Made by a program: the position numbers and the translations under genes. From assembly GCA_020633295.1 (NCBI GenBank), contig JACKDW010000029.1, forward strand, positions 1 to 64,000: a stretch of 64,000 nucleotides of DNA, read 5' to 3'. Source of the DNA: Myxococcales bacterium (GTDB taxonomy: Bacteria > Myxococcota_A > Polyangia > Nannocystales > Nannocystaceae). The notes under the pieces were generated by a model, which had not been told where the DNA came from, did no database searches, and was given only the letters and a program-made list of their open reading frames with translations. Below, piece after piece: positions 18,459 to 31,389 of this stretch (position 1 is the first letter of the stretch; the number at the start of each line of letters is the position of its first letter).

Positions 18459-19421
18459 ATGCTCCTCGCCGCGCTCCTCATCGTCGCTGGTCTCGCGCTG
18501 CTGACGTTCGGCGGCGAGCTGCTCGTTCGGGGCGCGGCCGCGCTCGCCGGATCCGCGGGCGTGAGCCCGGCGGTGATCGGTCTGACGATCGTCGCGGCCG
18601 GCACGTCGACCCCCGAGCTCGTCGTCTCGGTGCGCTCGGCGCTCGCCGGCAGCCCCGACCTCGCGCTCGGTAACGTCGTCGGCTCGAACATCTTCAACAT
18701 CGCCGCGATCCTCGGGATCGCGGCGCTCGTCGCCCCGCTGAGGATCCTCGGCGACTCCGTGCGCCTCGAGTGGCCCGTGATGTTCTTGGCCGCGCTCCAG
18801 CTGCACATGCTGGCGCGCGACGGGAGCGTCGATCGACTCGAGGGCGGCTTCTTGCTCGCCGCGCTGCTCGTCTTCATCGCCTACCTCGTCCACGTCGCGC
18901 GCGTCGACGTCGGCGACGCCGAGCGTCAGGCGCTCACCGAGCACAGCGAGAGCGCCCAGCGCGGCGCGCGTCGGCTGCTGACGCAGGCGCTGTACGTCGT
19001 CGGCGGTTGCCTGCTCCTCGTCGCCGGGGCCCGGGCGCTCATCCACGGCTCGACCGAGATCGCGCGCGCGTTCGGGATGTCCGAGCGCGTCATCGGCCTG
19101 ACGATCGTCGCCTGCGGCACCAGCCTGCCCGAGCTGGTGACCAGCGTCGTCGCCTCGCGCCGCGGGCACGACGACATCGCGGTCGCCAACGTGCTCGGTT
19201 CGAACATCTTCAACGCGCTCGGCATCCTCGGCTGCACCGCGCTCATTCAGCCGCTCGCCGCGAACGCGGCGCTCGTGCGCTTCGACGACTGGTGGATGAT
19301 CGGCCTGAGCGCGCTGCTGCTGCCGCTGATGCGCTCAGGGATGCGCGTGAGCCGGATCGAGGGCGCGGCGCTGCTGCTCCTGTACGGGGCGTACCTCGCC
19401 GCGCTGATCGCCGCGCCGTAG
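18459..19421 (+). CDS. yrbG: Calcium/sodium antiporter family protein
   Basis: 320 residues, the usual YrbG/CaCA length. Two inverted repeats each carry the alpha motif: AAGTSTPELVVS...GNVVGSNIFN (first) and ACGTSLPELVTS...ANVLGSNIFN (second), whose acidic and Asn/Ser residues coordinate cation. About ten membrane helices. It exchanges cations, probably Ca2+ against Na+ or K+. GGAG precedes ATG 18459. It is convergent with zinc-ribbon copy B, one base separating the stop codons. Inner membrane. Confidence 0.9.
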   Translation: MLLAALLIVAGLALLTFGGELLVRGAAALAGSAGVSPAVIGLTIVAAGTSTPELVVSVRSALAGSPDLALGNVVGSNIFNIAAILGIAALVAPLRILGDSVRLEWPVMFLAALQLHMLARDGSVDRLEGGFLLAALLVFIAYLVHVARVDVGDAERQALTEHSESAQRGARRLLTQALYVVGGCLLLVAGARALIHGSTEIARAFGMSERVIGLTIVACGTSLPELVTSVVASRRGHDDIAVANVLGSNIFNALGILGCTALIQPLAANAALVRFDDWWMIGLSALLLPLMRSGMRVSRIEGAALLLLYGAYLAALIAAP

Positions 19422-19422
19422 C

Positions 19423-19932
19423 TCAGCCAGTGGTCGTGCCCGTGTCGCCCGTGCTCGAGTCGCTCTCGGCGGTGTCCTCGGTCGTCGCGCCCGTCGCGGT
19501 CGTCGTCGTCGCGGTCGTCGACGAGGTCTCGCTGGTGGACGTGGACTCGGTGCTCGCGGTCGTCGTCCAGTCGCTGTCGACCGTCGTGTAGCTGCTCGTG
19601 TAGCTCGGTCCGCCGTAGGCCGACGCGGTCTGGTAGCTCGTGTCGGGCCCGCTGCTCGTGTTGAGGCTCGTGTTGCCTGCGGTCGTGCTGCTCTCGCCGT
19701 CGCTCGCCTCGCCCGTCATCTCGGTGGTGCCCTCGCTCTCGGACTCGCCCTTGTCCCCGCTGCACCCCGCCGTCATCAGCCCCGCCGCCACGACCACGCC
19801 CAGCCCCAGCTCGCGCACGCTGTCGACCACCGTCCGCGCCCGCGCCGGCGCGGCCGCCACGGTCGCGCCGCAGAACGGGCACGCGGTCTCGGTGAGCAGG
19901 ACGTGACGGGAGCACTCGGGACACGGTCGCAT
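19423..19932 (-). CDS. Zinc-ribbon/lipobox family protein (copy B)
   Basis: 169 residues. CPECSRHV...CPFCGA zinc ribbon (C4, C7, C18, C21), hydrophobic segment, lipobox-like G-L-M-T-A-G-C57, acidic/Ser linker, signature SAYGGPSYTSSYTT with a D-W pair, then a Ser/Thr-rich tail ending in T-T-G. Almost identical to copies C and D up to the linker, with divergent tails. ATG 19932 lies exactly 6 bases after TATCAT, and an upstream half-palindrome, TGACC-GTAC-GGACA (19958-19971), may be an operator. Function unknown. Confidence 0.8.
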   Translation of the reverse strand: MRPCPECSRHVLLTETACPFCGATVAAAPARARTVVDSVRELGLGVVVAAGLMTAGCSGDKGESESEGTTEMTGEASDGESSTTAGNTSLNTSSGPDTSYQTASAYGGPSYTSSYTTVDSDWTTTASTESTSTSETSSTTATTTTATGATTEDTAESDSSTGDTGTTTG

Positions 19933-19938
19933 CGCGTA

Positions 19939-19944
19939 ATGATA
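19939..19944 (-). promoter_or_regulatory. -10 element of copy B, leaderless start
   Basis: TATCAT on the minus strand, 6 bases before the ATG. The flanking upstream block CTGTCCGTACG is conserved in copy D and, with changes, in copy C. Confidence 0.5.
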
Positions 19945-20018
19945 GCGGCGCATGACATGACCGTACGGACAGTTTCAAGACCGGCCGCCGGGTCGCGGGC
20001 GCCCGCGCGCCCGCGCGC

Positions 20019-20525
20019 TCAGCCGGTCGTCGTGCCGGTGTCGCCGGTGCCCGACTCGGTCTCGGGCTCGGTCGTCGCGCCGGTGGAGCTCGTGGAGGCC
20101 GTCTCGGTCGACGCGGTGGTCTCGGTCTCCGTCGACGCGGTCGTCTCCGTGGTCGTCTCCGACGTCGTCGCGCTCGTGCCCGCGGTCGTCGTCCAGTCGG
20201 AGTCGAGCGTCGTGTAGCTGCTGGTGTAGCTCGGGCCGCCGTAGGCCGAGACCGCGGTCTGGTACTGGCTGTCGTTCGACGTGCTGTCGGTCGCCGAGCC
20301 CTCGCTGGTCATCTCGGTGGTGCCCTCGCTCTCGGACTCGCCCTTGTCCCCGCTGCACCCCGCCGTCATCAGCCCCGCCGCCACGACCACGCCCAGCCCC
20401 AGCTCGCGCACGCTGTCGACCACCGTCCGCGCCCGCGCCGGCGCGGCCGCCACGGTCGCGCCGCAGAACGGGCACGCGGTCTCGGTGAGCAGGACGTGAC
20501 GGGAGCACTCGGGACACGGTCGCAC
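20019..20525 (-). CDS. Zinc-ribbon/lipobox family protein (copy C)
   Basis: 168 residues. Same layout as copy B, with which it shares the whole zinc ribbon, membrane segment and GCSGDKGESESEG linker nearly unchanged at DNA level; this marks a recent tandem duplication. Then Q-Y-Q-T-A-V, SAYGGPSYTSSYTT and a Thr/Glu/Ser tail. GTG start with TATCAT 6 bases upstream (20532-20537). Function unknown. Confidence 0.8.
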   Translation of the reverse strand: MRPCPECSRHVLLTETACPFCGATVAAAPARARTVVDSVRELGLGVVVAAGLMTAGCSGDKGESESEGTTEMTSEGSATDSTSNDSQYQTAVSAYGGPSYTSSYTTLDSDWTTTAGTSATTSETTTETTASTETETTASTETASTSSTGATTEPETESGTGDTGTTTG

Positions 20526-20531
20526 CGCGCG

Positions 20532-20537
20532 ATGATA
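20532..20537 (-). promoter_or_regulatory. -10 element of copy C, leaderless start
   Basis: TATCAT on the minus strand, 6 bases before the GTG, preceded by GGG. Confidence 0.5.
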
Positions 20538-20619
20538 CCCGCGCGCGACGTGATCGCACGGACAGATTCACGTCCGGCCGCCAGGCTAGGTTCGCGCGCG
20601 TTCTCTCGCGCGTCGACGC

Positions 20620-21147
20620 TCAGCCGGTCGTCGTGGTGTCGCCGGTGCTCGACTCGGTCGCGGTGCCCTCGGTCGCCGTGCCCTCGGTCGCGGTGCCCTC
20701 GGTCGCCGTGGCCGTGGACGACGCCGTCGAGTCAGTGCTCTCGGTCGTCGTCCAGTCGGTGTCCCAGGTCGTGTAGCTGCTGGTGTAGCTCGGGCCGCCG
20801 TAGGCCGAGACCGCGGTCTGGTACTCGGTGTCCGAGACGCTGGTGGTCTGCGAGGCCGTGGTGCCCGCGGTCGTGCCCGCGGTCCCGTTGGAGGTGCTGC
20901 TCTCGCCGTTCGTCGTCTCTGACTCAGAGGTCATGTCCGTCGAGCTGTCGCTCTCGGACTCGCCCTTGTCGCCGCTGCAGCCCGCGGTCATCAGCCCGAC
21001 CGCGACGCCGAGACCGAGGCTGAGCTCGCGCATCGAGTCGACCACGGTGCGCGCGCGCGGGGGCGCGGCCGCGACCGTCGCGCCGCAGAACGGGCACGTG
21101 GACTCGCTGATCAGGACGTGACGGGAACACTCGGGGCACGGGCGCAC
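20620..21147 (-). CDS. Zinc-ribbon/lipobox family protein (copy D)
   Basis: 175 residues. CPECSRHV...CPFCGA ribbon, a slightly different membrane segment (SLGLGVAVG), lipobox-like L-M-T-A-G-C, a longer Thr/Ser linker, SAYGGPSYTSSYTTWD-T-D-W and a tail with four TATEG units. GTG start with TATGAT 6 bases upstream (21154-21159). It lies just downstream of coxE on the same strand, but its own promoter suggests independent expression. Confidence 0.8.
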   Translation of the reverse strand: MRPCPECSRHVLISESTCPFCGATVAAAPPRARTVVDSMRELSLGLGVAVGLMTAGCSGDKGESESDSSTDMTSESETTNGESSTSNGTAGTTAGTTASQTTSVSDTEYQTAVSAYGGPSYTSSYTTWDTDWTTTESTDSTASSTATATEGTATEGTATEGTATESSTGDTTTTG

Positions 21148-21153
21148 GGCGCC

Positions 21154-21159
21154 ATCATA
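21154..21159 (-). promoter_or_regulatory. -10 element of copy D, leaderless start
   Basis: TATGAT on the minus strand, 6 bases before the GTG, preceded by GGG. Confidence 0.5.
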
Positions 21160-21200
21160 CCCGAGCCGATATGCTCGTACGGTCAGAATTCCCGACCGGC

Positions 21201-22372
21201 TCAGAGCCCGCGCAGCGCCGCCGCGAGCCGCCCCAGGCTCGCCAGGTCGTGGACCGGCCGGTGCTCGTCGACGTTCGGCAGCAGCGCGGTCACGCCGCGC
21301 GCGCGCGGCTCGAAGCCCTTGAAGCGCAGCAGCGGGTTGAGCCACACGAGCCGCGCGCAGGCCCGGCGCAGGCGCGCGGCCTCGATCGCGAGCTCGCCCG
21401 CGCGCTCGCCGTGCCCCCGGTCGAGGCCGTCGGTGATCAGCAGGACGACGGCGCGCTGCCCGAGCACGCGGCGCGACCACTCGAGGTTGAAGGCCCGCAG
21501 GCACGCGCCGATCCGCGTTCCCCCGGACCAATCCTCGACCTGTCGCCCGACCCGCGCGAGCGCGTGGTCGACGTCGCGCTCGCGCAGCGAGCGGGTGATG
21601 TTGCAAAGGCGCGTGCCGAACACGAACACGTGCAGGCGCCGGCGCCCGCGGCCGAGCGCGTGCAGGAAGTGGAGCAGCATCCGCGTGTAGCGCTGCATCG
21701 AGCCGGAGATGTCGCAGAGCGCCACCATCGGCGGCACGATCCGCGCGGGCGCGCGCCAGCGCAGCGGGACCTGATCGCCGCCGGCGCGCACGCTGGCGCG
21801 CAGCGTCCGGCGCAGATCGAGCTGCGGTCCGCGTGCGCGCGGGCGCAGGCGCCGGGTCGTGATGGTCGCGGGCCGCAGGCGCATGCGCGCGATCGCGTCC
21901 GCGGCCGCGCGCAGCTCGGCGGCGGTCATCTGCGCGAAGTCGCGATGACGCAGGCGCTCGAGGTCCGAGTAGGTCATGATCGCGTCGACGCGCTCCTCGG
22001 GGGCGGGCCGCGGCGGCGCGGGCTTGGAGCCGGGCGCGTGCGCGCGCCAGGCGTCGCGCAGGCGCTGGAGCGTCGGGTCGCGCCGCGGCGCTGCGGTGAC
22101 GCTGGGCAGCAGCGCCGCCATCGCGGCCTGCTGCCGCCGCAGCGACGGATCGCGCCAGAACAGCTCGAAGGCCTGCTCGAACAGCGCCCGCTGCTCGCGG
22201 CGGGTGACGAGCGCGGCGTGCAGCGCCCAGTACAGGTCCTCGCGCCGCGCGATCGAGATCGCCGACGCGGCCTGGGTCGCGAGCAGCACCTGATCGGTCC
22301 CGAGGGACATCCCCGCGCGACGCAGCAGCTGGGCGAACAGCGCGACGTTGGCCGCGAGCGCCCCGCCCTGGA

Positions 22373-22376
<4 letters not shown>
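21201..22376 (-). CDS. coxE: CoxE-like von Willebrand factor A protein
   Basis: 391 residues. The C-terminal half is a VWA domain with the metal-site motif ALCDISGSM; a conserved T-R-I-G segment and LLITDGLDRG follow. The Arg-rich N-terminal half is typical of CoxE proteins that pair with a MoxR-type ATPase to mature the molybdenum enzyme, in Oligotropha for sulfuration/copper insertion at the active site. The start overlaps the coxD stop by four bases (ATGA, 22373-22376). Last gene of the minus-strand cox operon. Confidence 0.85.
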
Positions 22377-23323
<947 letters not shown>

Positions 23324-23330
23324 GACGTGC

Positions 23331-24137
23331 TCAGCCGACGAGCGCCGCGACCGCCCGCCGCGCCATCACGCCGATGAGGTGGGCGCGGTAGTCGGCGCCC
23401 GCCTCGACGTCGCCGCGCAGCTCGTCGGCCGGCACCGAGACGCCCTCGAGCGCCGCCGGCGAGAGCTCCTCGGCCAGCGCCTCCTCCATCTCGCCCACGC
23501 GGAACACGTGCTCGCCCGCGCCGGTCACCGCCACGCGCACGTCGCCGCCACCGAAGTCGGCCACGAACACGCCGACGATCGCGTACTTCGACGCGGGGCT
23601 GGCGAACTTCGCGTAGTGAGCCCGCCGCGGGACCGGGAACGCGACGGCCGTGATGATCTCGTGCTCCTCGAGCTCGGTCTCGAACAGGCCCTTGAAGAAC
23701 ACGTCGGCGGGGATGCCCTCGGGGCGCTCGCTCGTGCGGATCGTCGCGCCGAGGGCCAGGACCGCGCCGGGGTAGTCGGCGGCCGGGTCGGCGTGCGCGA
23801 GCGAGCCGCCCAGCGTGCCGCGGTTGCGCACCTGGGGGTCCCCGATGGCGCCCGCGAGCGCGGCGAGCGAGGGGATCTTGCTCGTCACGAGCTCGGAGCG
23901 CGCGACGTCGTCATGCGTCGCGCCGGCGCCGATGACCACGGCGCCGTCCTCCTCGGAGACGCCGCGCAGCGCGTCGATGCCGGCGAGCGAGATGAGGTCG
24001 GTCGGCTGCGCCATGTCCAGCTTCATCAGCGGGATCAGGCTCTGACCGCCGGCGAGCAGCTTGCCCTCGTCGGCGCCCTGGAGCGCGGCGACGGCCTCCT
24101 CGATGGTCTGGGGGCGATGGAACGTGAAGCTCTCCAC
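23331..24137 (-). CDS. coxM: CO dehydrogenase-like medium (FAD) subunit
   Basis: 268 residues, shorter than the ~285-290 of typical CoxM but with all marks: residues 1-60 with AGGQSLIPLMKL for FAD, and TLGGSLAHADPAADYP near 115-130, which contacts the flavin pyrophosphate. The protein carries electrons from the Fe-S subunit to its acceptor. The GTG start follows GGAGGAA closely. It lies between coxL and coxD in the operon. Confidence 0.92.
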   Translation of the reverse strand: MESFTFHRPQTIEEAVAALQGADEGKLLAGGQSLIPLMKLDMAQPTDLISLAGIDALRGVSEEDGAVVIGAGATHDDVARSELVTSKIPSLAALAGAIGDPQVRNRGTLGGSLAHADPAADYPGAVLALGATIRTSERPEGIPADVFFKGLFETELEEHEIITAVAFPVPRRAHYAKFASPASKYAIVGVFVADFGGGDVRVAVTGAGEHVFRVGEMEEALAEELSPAALEGVSVPADELRGDVEAGADYRAHLIGVMARRAVAALVG

Positions 24138-24173
24138 TTCTTCCTCCGTCTCTCGGTAGTCGGCTCGGGTAGC

Positions 24174-26540
<2,367 letters not shown>

Positions 26541-26541
26541 G

Positions 26542-27033
<492 letters not shown>

Positions 27034-27274
27034 GCGACCTCCCGGCGGACGGTGAGCGTTCGGTGGCGCATCATAGCAACACAACCTCCGCTCGACGCCA
27101 CGCCGCGCGCCTCGGGCCCGCGCGCGCGCAGGAAGTAGGGCTTCGCTGTACACGCACGACGAGCTCGCAACACCTGCGCGCGCGAACTCGTTCGCATCTA
27201 CATTAGGGAGTCCGCGCGAGGCGCTCGGCGGCGACGCGGTCGCGCGCTGGCGCGCGGCGTCACGGCCGCGTCGC

Positions 27275-27303
27275 TTGCCGATCGCGGGGGCCTTGGGTAG
27301 GCA
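27275..27303 (+). promoter_or_regulatory. Promoter of coxG
   Basis: TTGCCG (27275-27280), 17-base spacer and TAGGCA (27298-27303), which ends 6 bases before the GTG start. A vegetative-type promoter with a leaderless transcript is inferred. Confidence 0.45.
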
Positions 27304-27309
27304 AGATCC

Positions 27310-28221
27310 GTGCAGCTCAGCAACGCGTTCGACGTCGCCGCGACCCCGGGTCGCGTGTGGACCTTCATCCTCGACCCCGAACGCGTCGTCCCGTGCATGC
27401 CGGGCGCCGAGCTCGTGGGCGTCGTCTCGGGCGCGGGGCAGGAACCCGAGGGCTGGGAGGTCGAGGCGAAGATCAAGGCCGGGCCCGTGCAGCTGCGCTT
27501 CAAGGGCGCCGTGAGCTTCGAGGAGCGAGACGCCGCCGCGCGCCGGGTGGTGCTCAAGGCCAAGGGCCGCGAGACCCGCGGCAAGGGGGTGTTCAGCGCG
27601 ACGATCACGTGCACGCTCCGCCCGAACGAGGCCGGCACCCACGTCGACGTCGAGACCGAGCTGTCGATCTCGGGCAAGATGAAGACCTTCGCCCGCGGGA
27701 TGATCAAGGACATCGCCGGGCGCCACACGCAGATCTTCGCCGAGGCGATGCAGCGCGCGCTGCTGGCCGAGGCCGCGGCGGACCCGGGGGACGCGGCGCC
27801 GGGGGACGGAGACGCGCCGTCGCCGACGGCGTCTGCCGCCTCGCCGCCTTCTTCACCGCCTTCTTCACCGCCTTCTTCACCGCCTTCCTCACCGACCTCG
27901 TCGCCGACCGCGTCGCCGACCGCGTCGCCGACCGCGTCGCCGACCTCCTCTCCGTCGCCCGCGACACCATCGTCCGCCTCGTCGAGCTCGTCCTCCGCGT
28001 CCTCGAGGCCCTCCGCGGGCCCGGGGGGCGGCACCGCGCCCCCGCCCCCGCCGCCATCGCAGGAGAGCGCGCCGATCGACGGCCTCGGGCTGGTGATGTG
28101 GGCGCTGCGCCGCGCGGTCGCGCGGTGGTTCAAGCGCCGCCTCGGGATCGCGGAGGACGAGCCGTTCTTCGCCGGGCTGCGGCGCGTGCTGGGCGAGCTG
28201 TGGACGCGCCTCACGTCATGA
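27310..28221 (+). CDS. coxG: CoxG-like SRPBCC protein with repetitive linker and C-terminal helix
   Basis: 303 residues. The N-terminal ~150 residues are an SRPBCC/CoxG domain (FDVAATPGRVWTFILDPERV, CMPGAEL). In known systems CoxG helps attach CO dehydrogenase to the membrane. A long Ser/Pro/Thr linker of tandem PPSS and SPTA units follows (residues ~178-250), then ~55 residues containing an amphipathic helix (LVMWALRRAVARWFKRRLG) able to bind membrane. The GTG start fits the promoter at 27275-27303. Divergent from the cox operon. Confidence 0.85.
   Translation: MQLSNAFDVAATPGRVWTFILDPERVVPCMPGAELVGVVSGAGQEPEGWEVEAKIKAGPVQLRFKGAVSFEERDAAARRVVLKAKGRETRGKGVFSATITCTLRPNEAGTHVDVETELSISGKMKTFARGMIKDIAGRHTQIFAEAMQRALLAEAAADPGDAAPGDGDAPSPTASAASPPSSPPSSPPSSPPSSPTSSPTASPTASPTASPTSSPSPATPSSASSSSSSASSRPSAGPGGGTAPPPPPPSQESAPIDGLGLVMWALRRAVARWFKRRLGIAEDEPFFAGLRRVLGELWTRLTS
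27840..27965 (+). repeat. Tandem repeats encoding the CoxG Ser/Pro linker
   Basis: About four 12-base units near ccgccttcttca, then four 12-base units near ccgaccgcgtcg. They encode PPSS- and SPTA-type repeats and stay in frame. Confidence 0.8.
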
Positions 28222-28413
28222 GCCGCGCGCCCGGCTAGGGTACGTTGGGCGCGCGTGCACGCGCGTGCACGCGCGACGCCGCGGGGCGGCGTCGGAATCA
28301 CTGCGGCGCCTGGATGACGCCGGATGGTGCCGAGGGGCAGCCCAGCGCCCACGCACGCGCCCACGCACGCGCCGCGCACCGGCGAGCTCCTCGGCGAGCT
28401 CCTCGGCGCGCGC

Positions 28414-28761
28414 TCAGCTGAAGAAGTCGAGCAGGTCGAACAGGTCGATCGCGTTGCCCAGCACCCACAGCGCCAGCAGGATCACCGCGGCCCAGAACAG
28501 CGGCTGGATGGCGAACACCGCCGCGCCGAGCAGGAACAGCTTGATCCCCGGGAGCGCGCGCGGGCCGAACAGGATCGCGACCGCGGCGCAGACCAGCGTC
28601 GCCACGCCGAGGTACGGGATCGCGGTGACGGCCGACGCCGGCAGCTCCGTGGTGCCGAGCTCGAGCAGCGCCGCGAGCAGCACGCCGAGCAGGCCGATGA
28701 CGATCCCGAGCCGCTGCACGCGCCGGACGGCGATCGGGGTCTCCTCAGAGTCTCTGGCCAT
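28414..28761 (-). CDS. Small membrane protein of unknown function
   Basis: 115 residues with four hydrophobic helices (IVIGLLGVLLAALLEL, IPYLGVATLVCAAVAILF, IKLFLLGAAVFAI, FWAAVILLALWVLG). The C-terminal end is D-L-L-D-F-F-S. ATG 28761 is preferred because GGAGGGA precedes it; the ATG at 28803 is an alternative. No family recognised. It lies between coxG and the kinase gene, convergent with coxG. Confidence 0.7.
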   Translation of the reverse strand: MARDSEETPIAVRRVQRLGIVIGLLGVLLAALLELGTTELPASAVTAIPYLGVATLVCAAVAILFGPRALPGIKLFLLGAAVFAIQPLFWAAVILLALWVLGNAIDLFDLLDFFS

Positions 28762-28879
28762 ACGGTCCTGTCCCTCCGCGCACATGGTACACCGGCGCCG
28801 CACCGAGCTCGCCGCGCGGGCGCGCGGCCCGATCGACCTGTCACTAGGGAAAGCTTCGAAAATGCGCCCAGCGCAGGCC

Positions 28880-31195
28880 TCAGCCCCCCGTCACGCTCTC
28901 GTCCCAGGCCGCCGCGATCGCGGCGACGCGCGCCTCGACGGCGGCCAGCGGCGCGGCGAGGCGCCCGGCGCCGCGCAGCCCGTCGAGCAGCGGGCAGCGC
29001 CGCAGCCACGCGAGATCCTCGAGGCCGTCGGCGACCGCCCCCTCGATCGCGCGCGTGCCGTGCTCCTCGTCCCCCGCGACCAGGAACACCTCGGCCTCGA
29101 TCTGCTGCAGCAGGCGGCGCGCGCGGGAGTGCGGCGTGCGCTTGTTCAGCGTCCAGGTGAAGAACTCGTACGCCTCGCGCGAGACCCGGCCCTCGCGGAT
29201 CACGGCGTTGGTGAAGCGGACCGTCGCGTCGAGCGTCGCGTTGCTCTCTGAGGGCGGGAGCTCGTAGACGAGCGCGCGTCGCCAGAGGTTGAGGCGCGGC
29301 GCGATCATCAGCGCGAACTCCGGGCGCGCCGGGCTCAGCGTCGCGAGACGGGCCGAGACCGCGTCCCAGCGCCCGCGCAGCGCGTCGAGCCGGATCAGGT
29401 CGACCGCGCCGTAGCCGAGGCTCGCGTCGATCGACTGCGCGAGCTCGAGGTGACGCGCGGCCTCGTCGAGGCGATCGCTCTCCGCCAGGATCCGCCCGCT
29501 GAGGTCGTGCGCGGCCGCGAGGCTCGGGCCGTTGGCGAGCGCCCGCCGCAGCGCTCGCATCGCCCCCGGCGTGTCCGAGGACTGAAACCGCACGCGCGCG
29601 AGCGCGACCCAGGGCTCGGCGAGCTCGGGCGCGAGCTCGAGGGCGCGCTCGGCCGCCCGGCGCCCGTCCTCGAGCCGCGCCGCCGCCCCCGGCCCGCCGT
29701 CGAACTCGCTCAGCGCGAGCACGTAGGCGTAGGCGGAGAGGATCGTCGGGTCGCTCGGCGCGAGCGCGCGCGCGCGCTGGATCCGGGCGAAGGAGTCGCG
29801 CCAGCTCATCGCCTGCCGCCCCTGGATCTCGCGCGCGCGCAGGTACTGCTCGAGCGCCTCGGGGTTGATCGGCGCGCGGGTCGGGCCGCGGCGCGTCTGT
29901 CCGGCCGCGTGCGCGACCTGGTCTGCGGCTTGATCGCTGATCACGAACAGCTCGGCGAACGGGCAGTCGAAGCGCCGCGCCCACACCTGGAAGCCATCCG
30001 CCGTCGTCGAGAGCCGCAGCGTCAAGCGCACCGCGTCGCCGCGTCGCTGGATGCGTCCCTCGAGCACGAGCTCGACGCCGAGGCGCAGGCCGTAGGCCTG
30101 GGCTGTCTCTCCCGCCAGCGGGACCGCGCGCGCCTTCACCTGCAGGCCGCGGACCATGCACAGCGAGTCGAGCAGATCATCGGTGAGGCCGTCGCCGATC
30201 CACGAGTCTGACGGGGGACCTGCGGTTCGCAAAGGGAACACCGCCAAGCGCTGCGCGCCCGTCGAGCGCGGACCCGGGCCCGCGCTCGGCGGCCGCTCGC
30301 CCGCCCCCGCGGCGACGCGCTCGAGCGCCGCGAGCAGCTCGCTCGCCGATGAGAGACGCGTCACCGGCTCCGGCGCGAGCAGGCGCAGCGTCAACGCGGC
30401 GAGCTGCGGCGAGACATTCGGGTCGAGCGCGCGCGGATCCGGGGCCGGCTCCCGCAGCCGCGCGAGCGCGTCCGCGAACGCGCGACGGCCCGTGAGCAGC
30501 TCGTACAGCACGAGCCCGAGCGCGTAGAGGTCCGCGCGCGCGTCCGTCGGCTCGCCGCGGAGCTGCTCCGGGGCCATGTACGCCGGCGTCCCGGCGACCC
30601 CCTCGACCGCCGTCGTCGCGGCGACCGTCGAGACCAGGCGCGCGATCCCGAAGTCGCTGACGACCACGCGCCCGCCCTCCTCGAGCAGGATGTTGTCCGG
30701 CTTGAGGTCGCGGTGGACCACGCCCGCCGCGTGGGCGGCCCGCAGCGCCTCGGCGATCTCGCGGACGACCCGCACGACCTCCGCGCTCGACCAGCGCGCC
30801 TCGTCCTCGAGCGCCCGCGCGAGCGAGCGCCCGGCGACGAACTCCATCGTCAGGAAGCGCGCGCCCCCGTGCTCGCCGATGTCGAAGGTCCGCGCGATCC
30901 CGCGGTGGGTGACGCGGCGCGCGAGCTTGACCTCCTGGCGGAAGCGCTCGAGCGCGGCGGGGTCGTCGGTCCAGTCGCGCCGCAGCACCTTGAGCGCCAC
31001 GACCTCGTCCAGCTCGAGGTCGCGGACCCGGTACACCGTGCCCATGCCGCCCTCGCCGAGCACGCCGAGGATCTGGTAGCGATCGGCGAGCAGCGCCCCG
31101 GTCGGCGCGGTGATCGTCGGCGCCGCGCCGCCCGGCGCCGCCGCGTCGGTCGCGAGCAGCGTCGCGTCGTGGGCGAGCGCGGGCGGGTCCTTCAT
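28880..31195 (-). CDS. Serine/threonine protein kinase with TolB-like and TPR regions
   Basis: 771 residues from ATG 31195. The kinase domain (~40-300) is complete: the glycine loop GEGGMGTVYRV, lysine in VVALKVLRR, HRDLKPDN and DFGIARL, with the APE-type MAPEQLRG. Next comes a TolB/FlgO-like segment (LAVFPLRTAG ... DDLLDSL ... LVLEGRIQRRG), then TPR-like helical repeats to the end. No transmembrane helix is seen, so the protein is soluble. This kinase-TolB-TPR layout is common in myxobacteria. The kinase is likely to phosphorylate regulators or be regulated through its repeats. Substrate unknown. Confidence 0.9.
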   Translation of the reverse strand: MKDPPALAHDATLLATDAAAPGGAAPTITAPTGALLADRYQILGVLGEGGMGTVYRVRDLELDEVVALKVLRRDWTDDPAALERFRQEVKLARRVTHRGIARTFDIGEHGGARFLTMEFVAGRSLARALEDEARWSSAEVVRVVREIAEALRAAHAAGVVHRDLKPDNILLEEGGRVVVSDFGIARLVSTVAATTAVEGVAGTPAYMAPEQLRGEPTDARADLYALGLVLYELLTGRRAFADALARLREPAPDPRALDPNVSPQLAALTLRLLAPEPVTRLSSASELLAALERVAAGAGERPPSAGPGPRSTGAQRLAVFPLRTAGPPSDSWIGDGLTDDLLDSLCMVRGLQVKARAVPLAGETAQAYGLRLGVELVLEGRIQRRGDAVRLTLRLSTTADGFQVWARRFDCPFAELFVISDQAADQVAHAAGQTRRGPTRAPINPEALEQYLRAREIQGRQAMSWRDSFARIQRARALAPSDPTILSAYAYVLALSEFDGGPGAAARLEDGRRAAERALELAPELAEPWVALARVRFQSSDTPGAMRALRRALANGPSLAAAHDLSGRILAESDRLDEAARHLELAQSIDASLGYGAVDLIRLDALRGRWDAVSARLATLSPARPEFALMIAPRLNLWRRALVYELPPSESNATLDATVRFTNAVIREGRVSREAYEFFTWTLNKRTPHSRARRLLQQIEAEVFLVAGDEEHGTRAIEGAVADGLEDLAWLRRCPLLDGLRGAGRLAAPLAAVEARVAAIAAAWDESVTGG

Positions 31196-31389
31196 CGCCC
31201 GGCCATGGTAGCGCCCGTCGCCCGCGTCCCGCCGCAGACCCGCGCCCCCGTAACATGACTCAACCGCCACACGCTCACGCCCGCCGCCGGCGCGCCGGCG
31301 CGCGTCGACCTCCCCGCGCGACGCGGACGCGGCATATGCAAGCTCGCGCGGGGATGGACACGGCGGCCGCGCGCGCCCTACGATGGCGC

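Noticed and set aside
28251..28276. gcgcgtgcac repeats near the end of coxG considered as a terminator
   Set aside because: Alternating purine-pyrimidine GC run with no proper loop or T tract.
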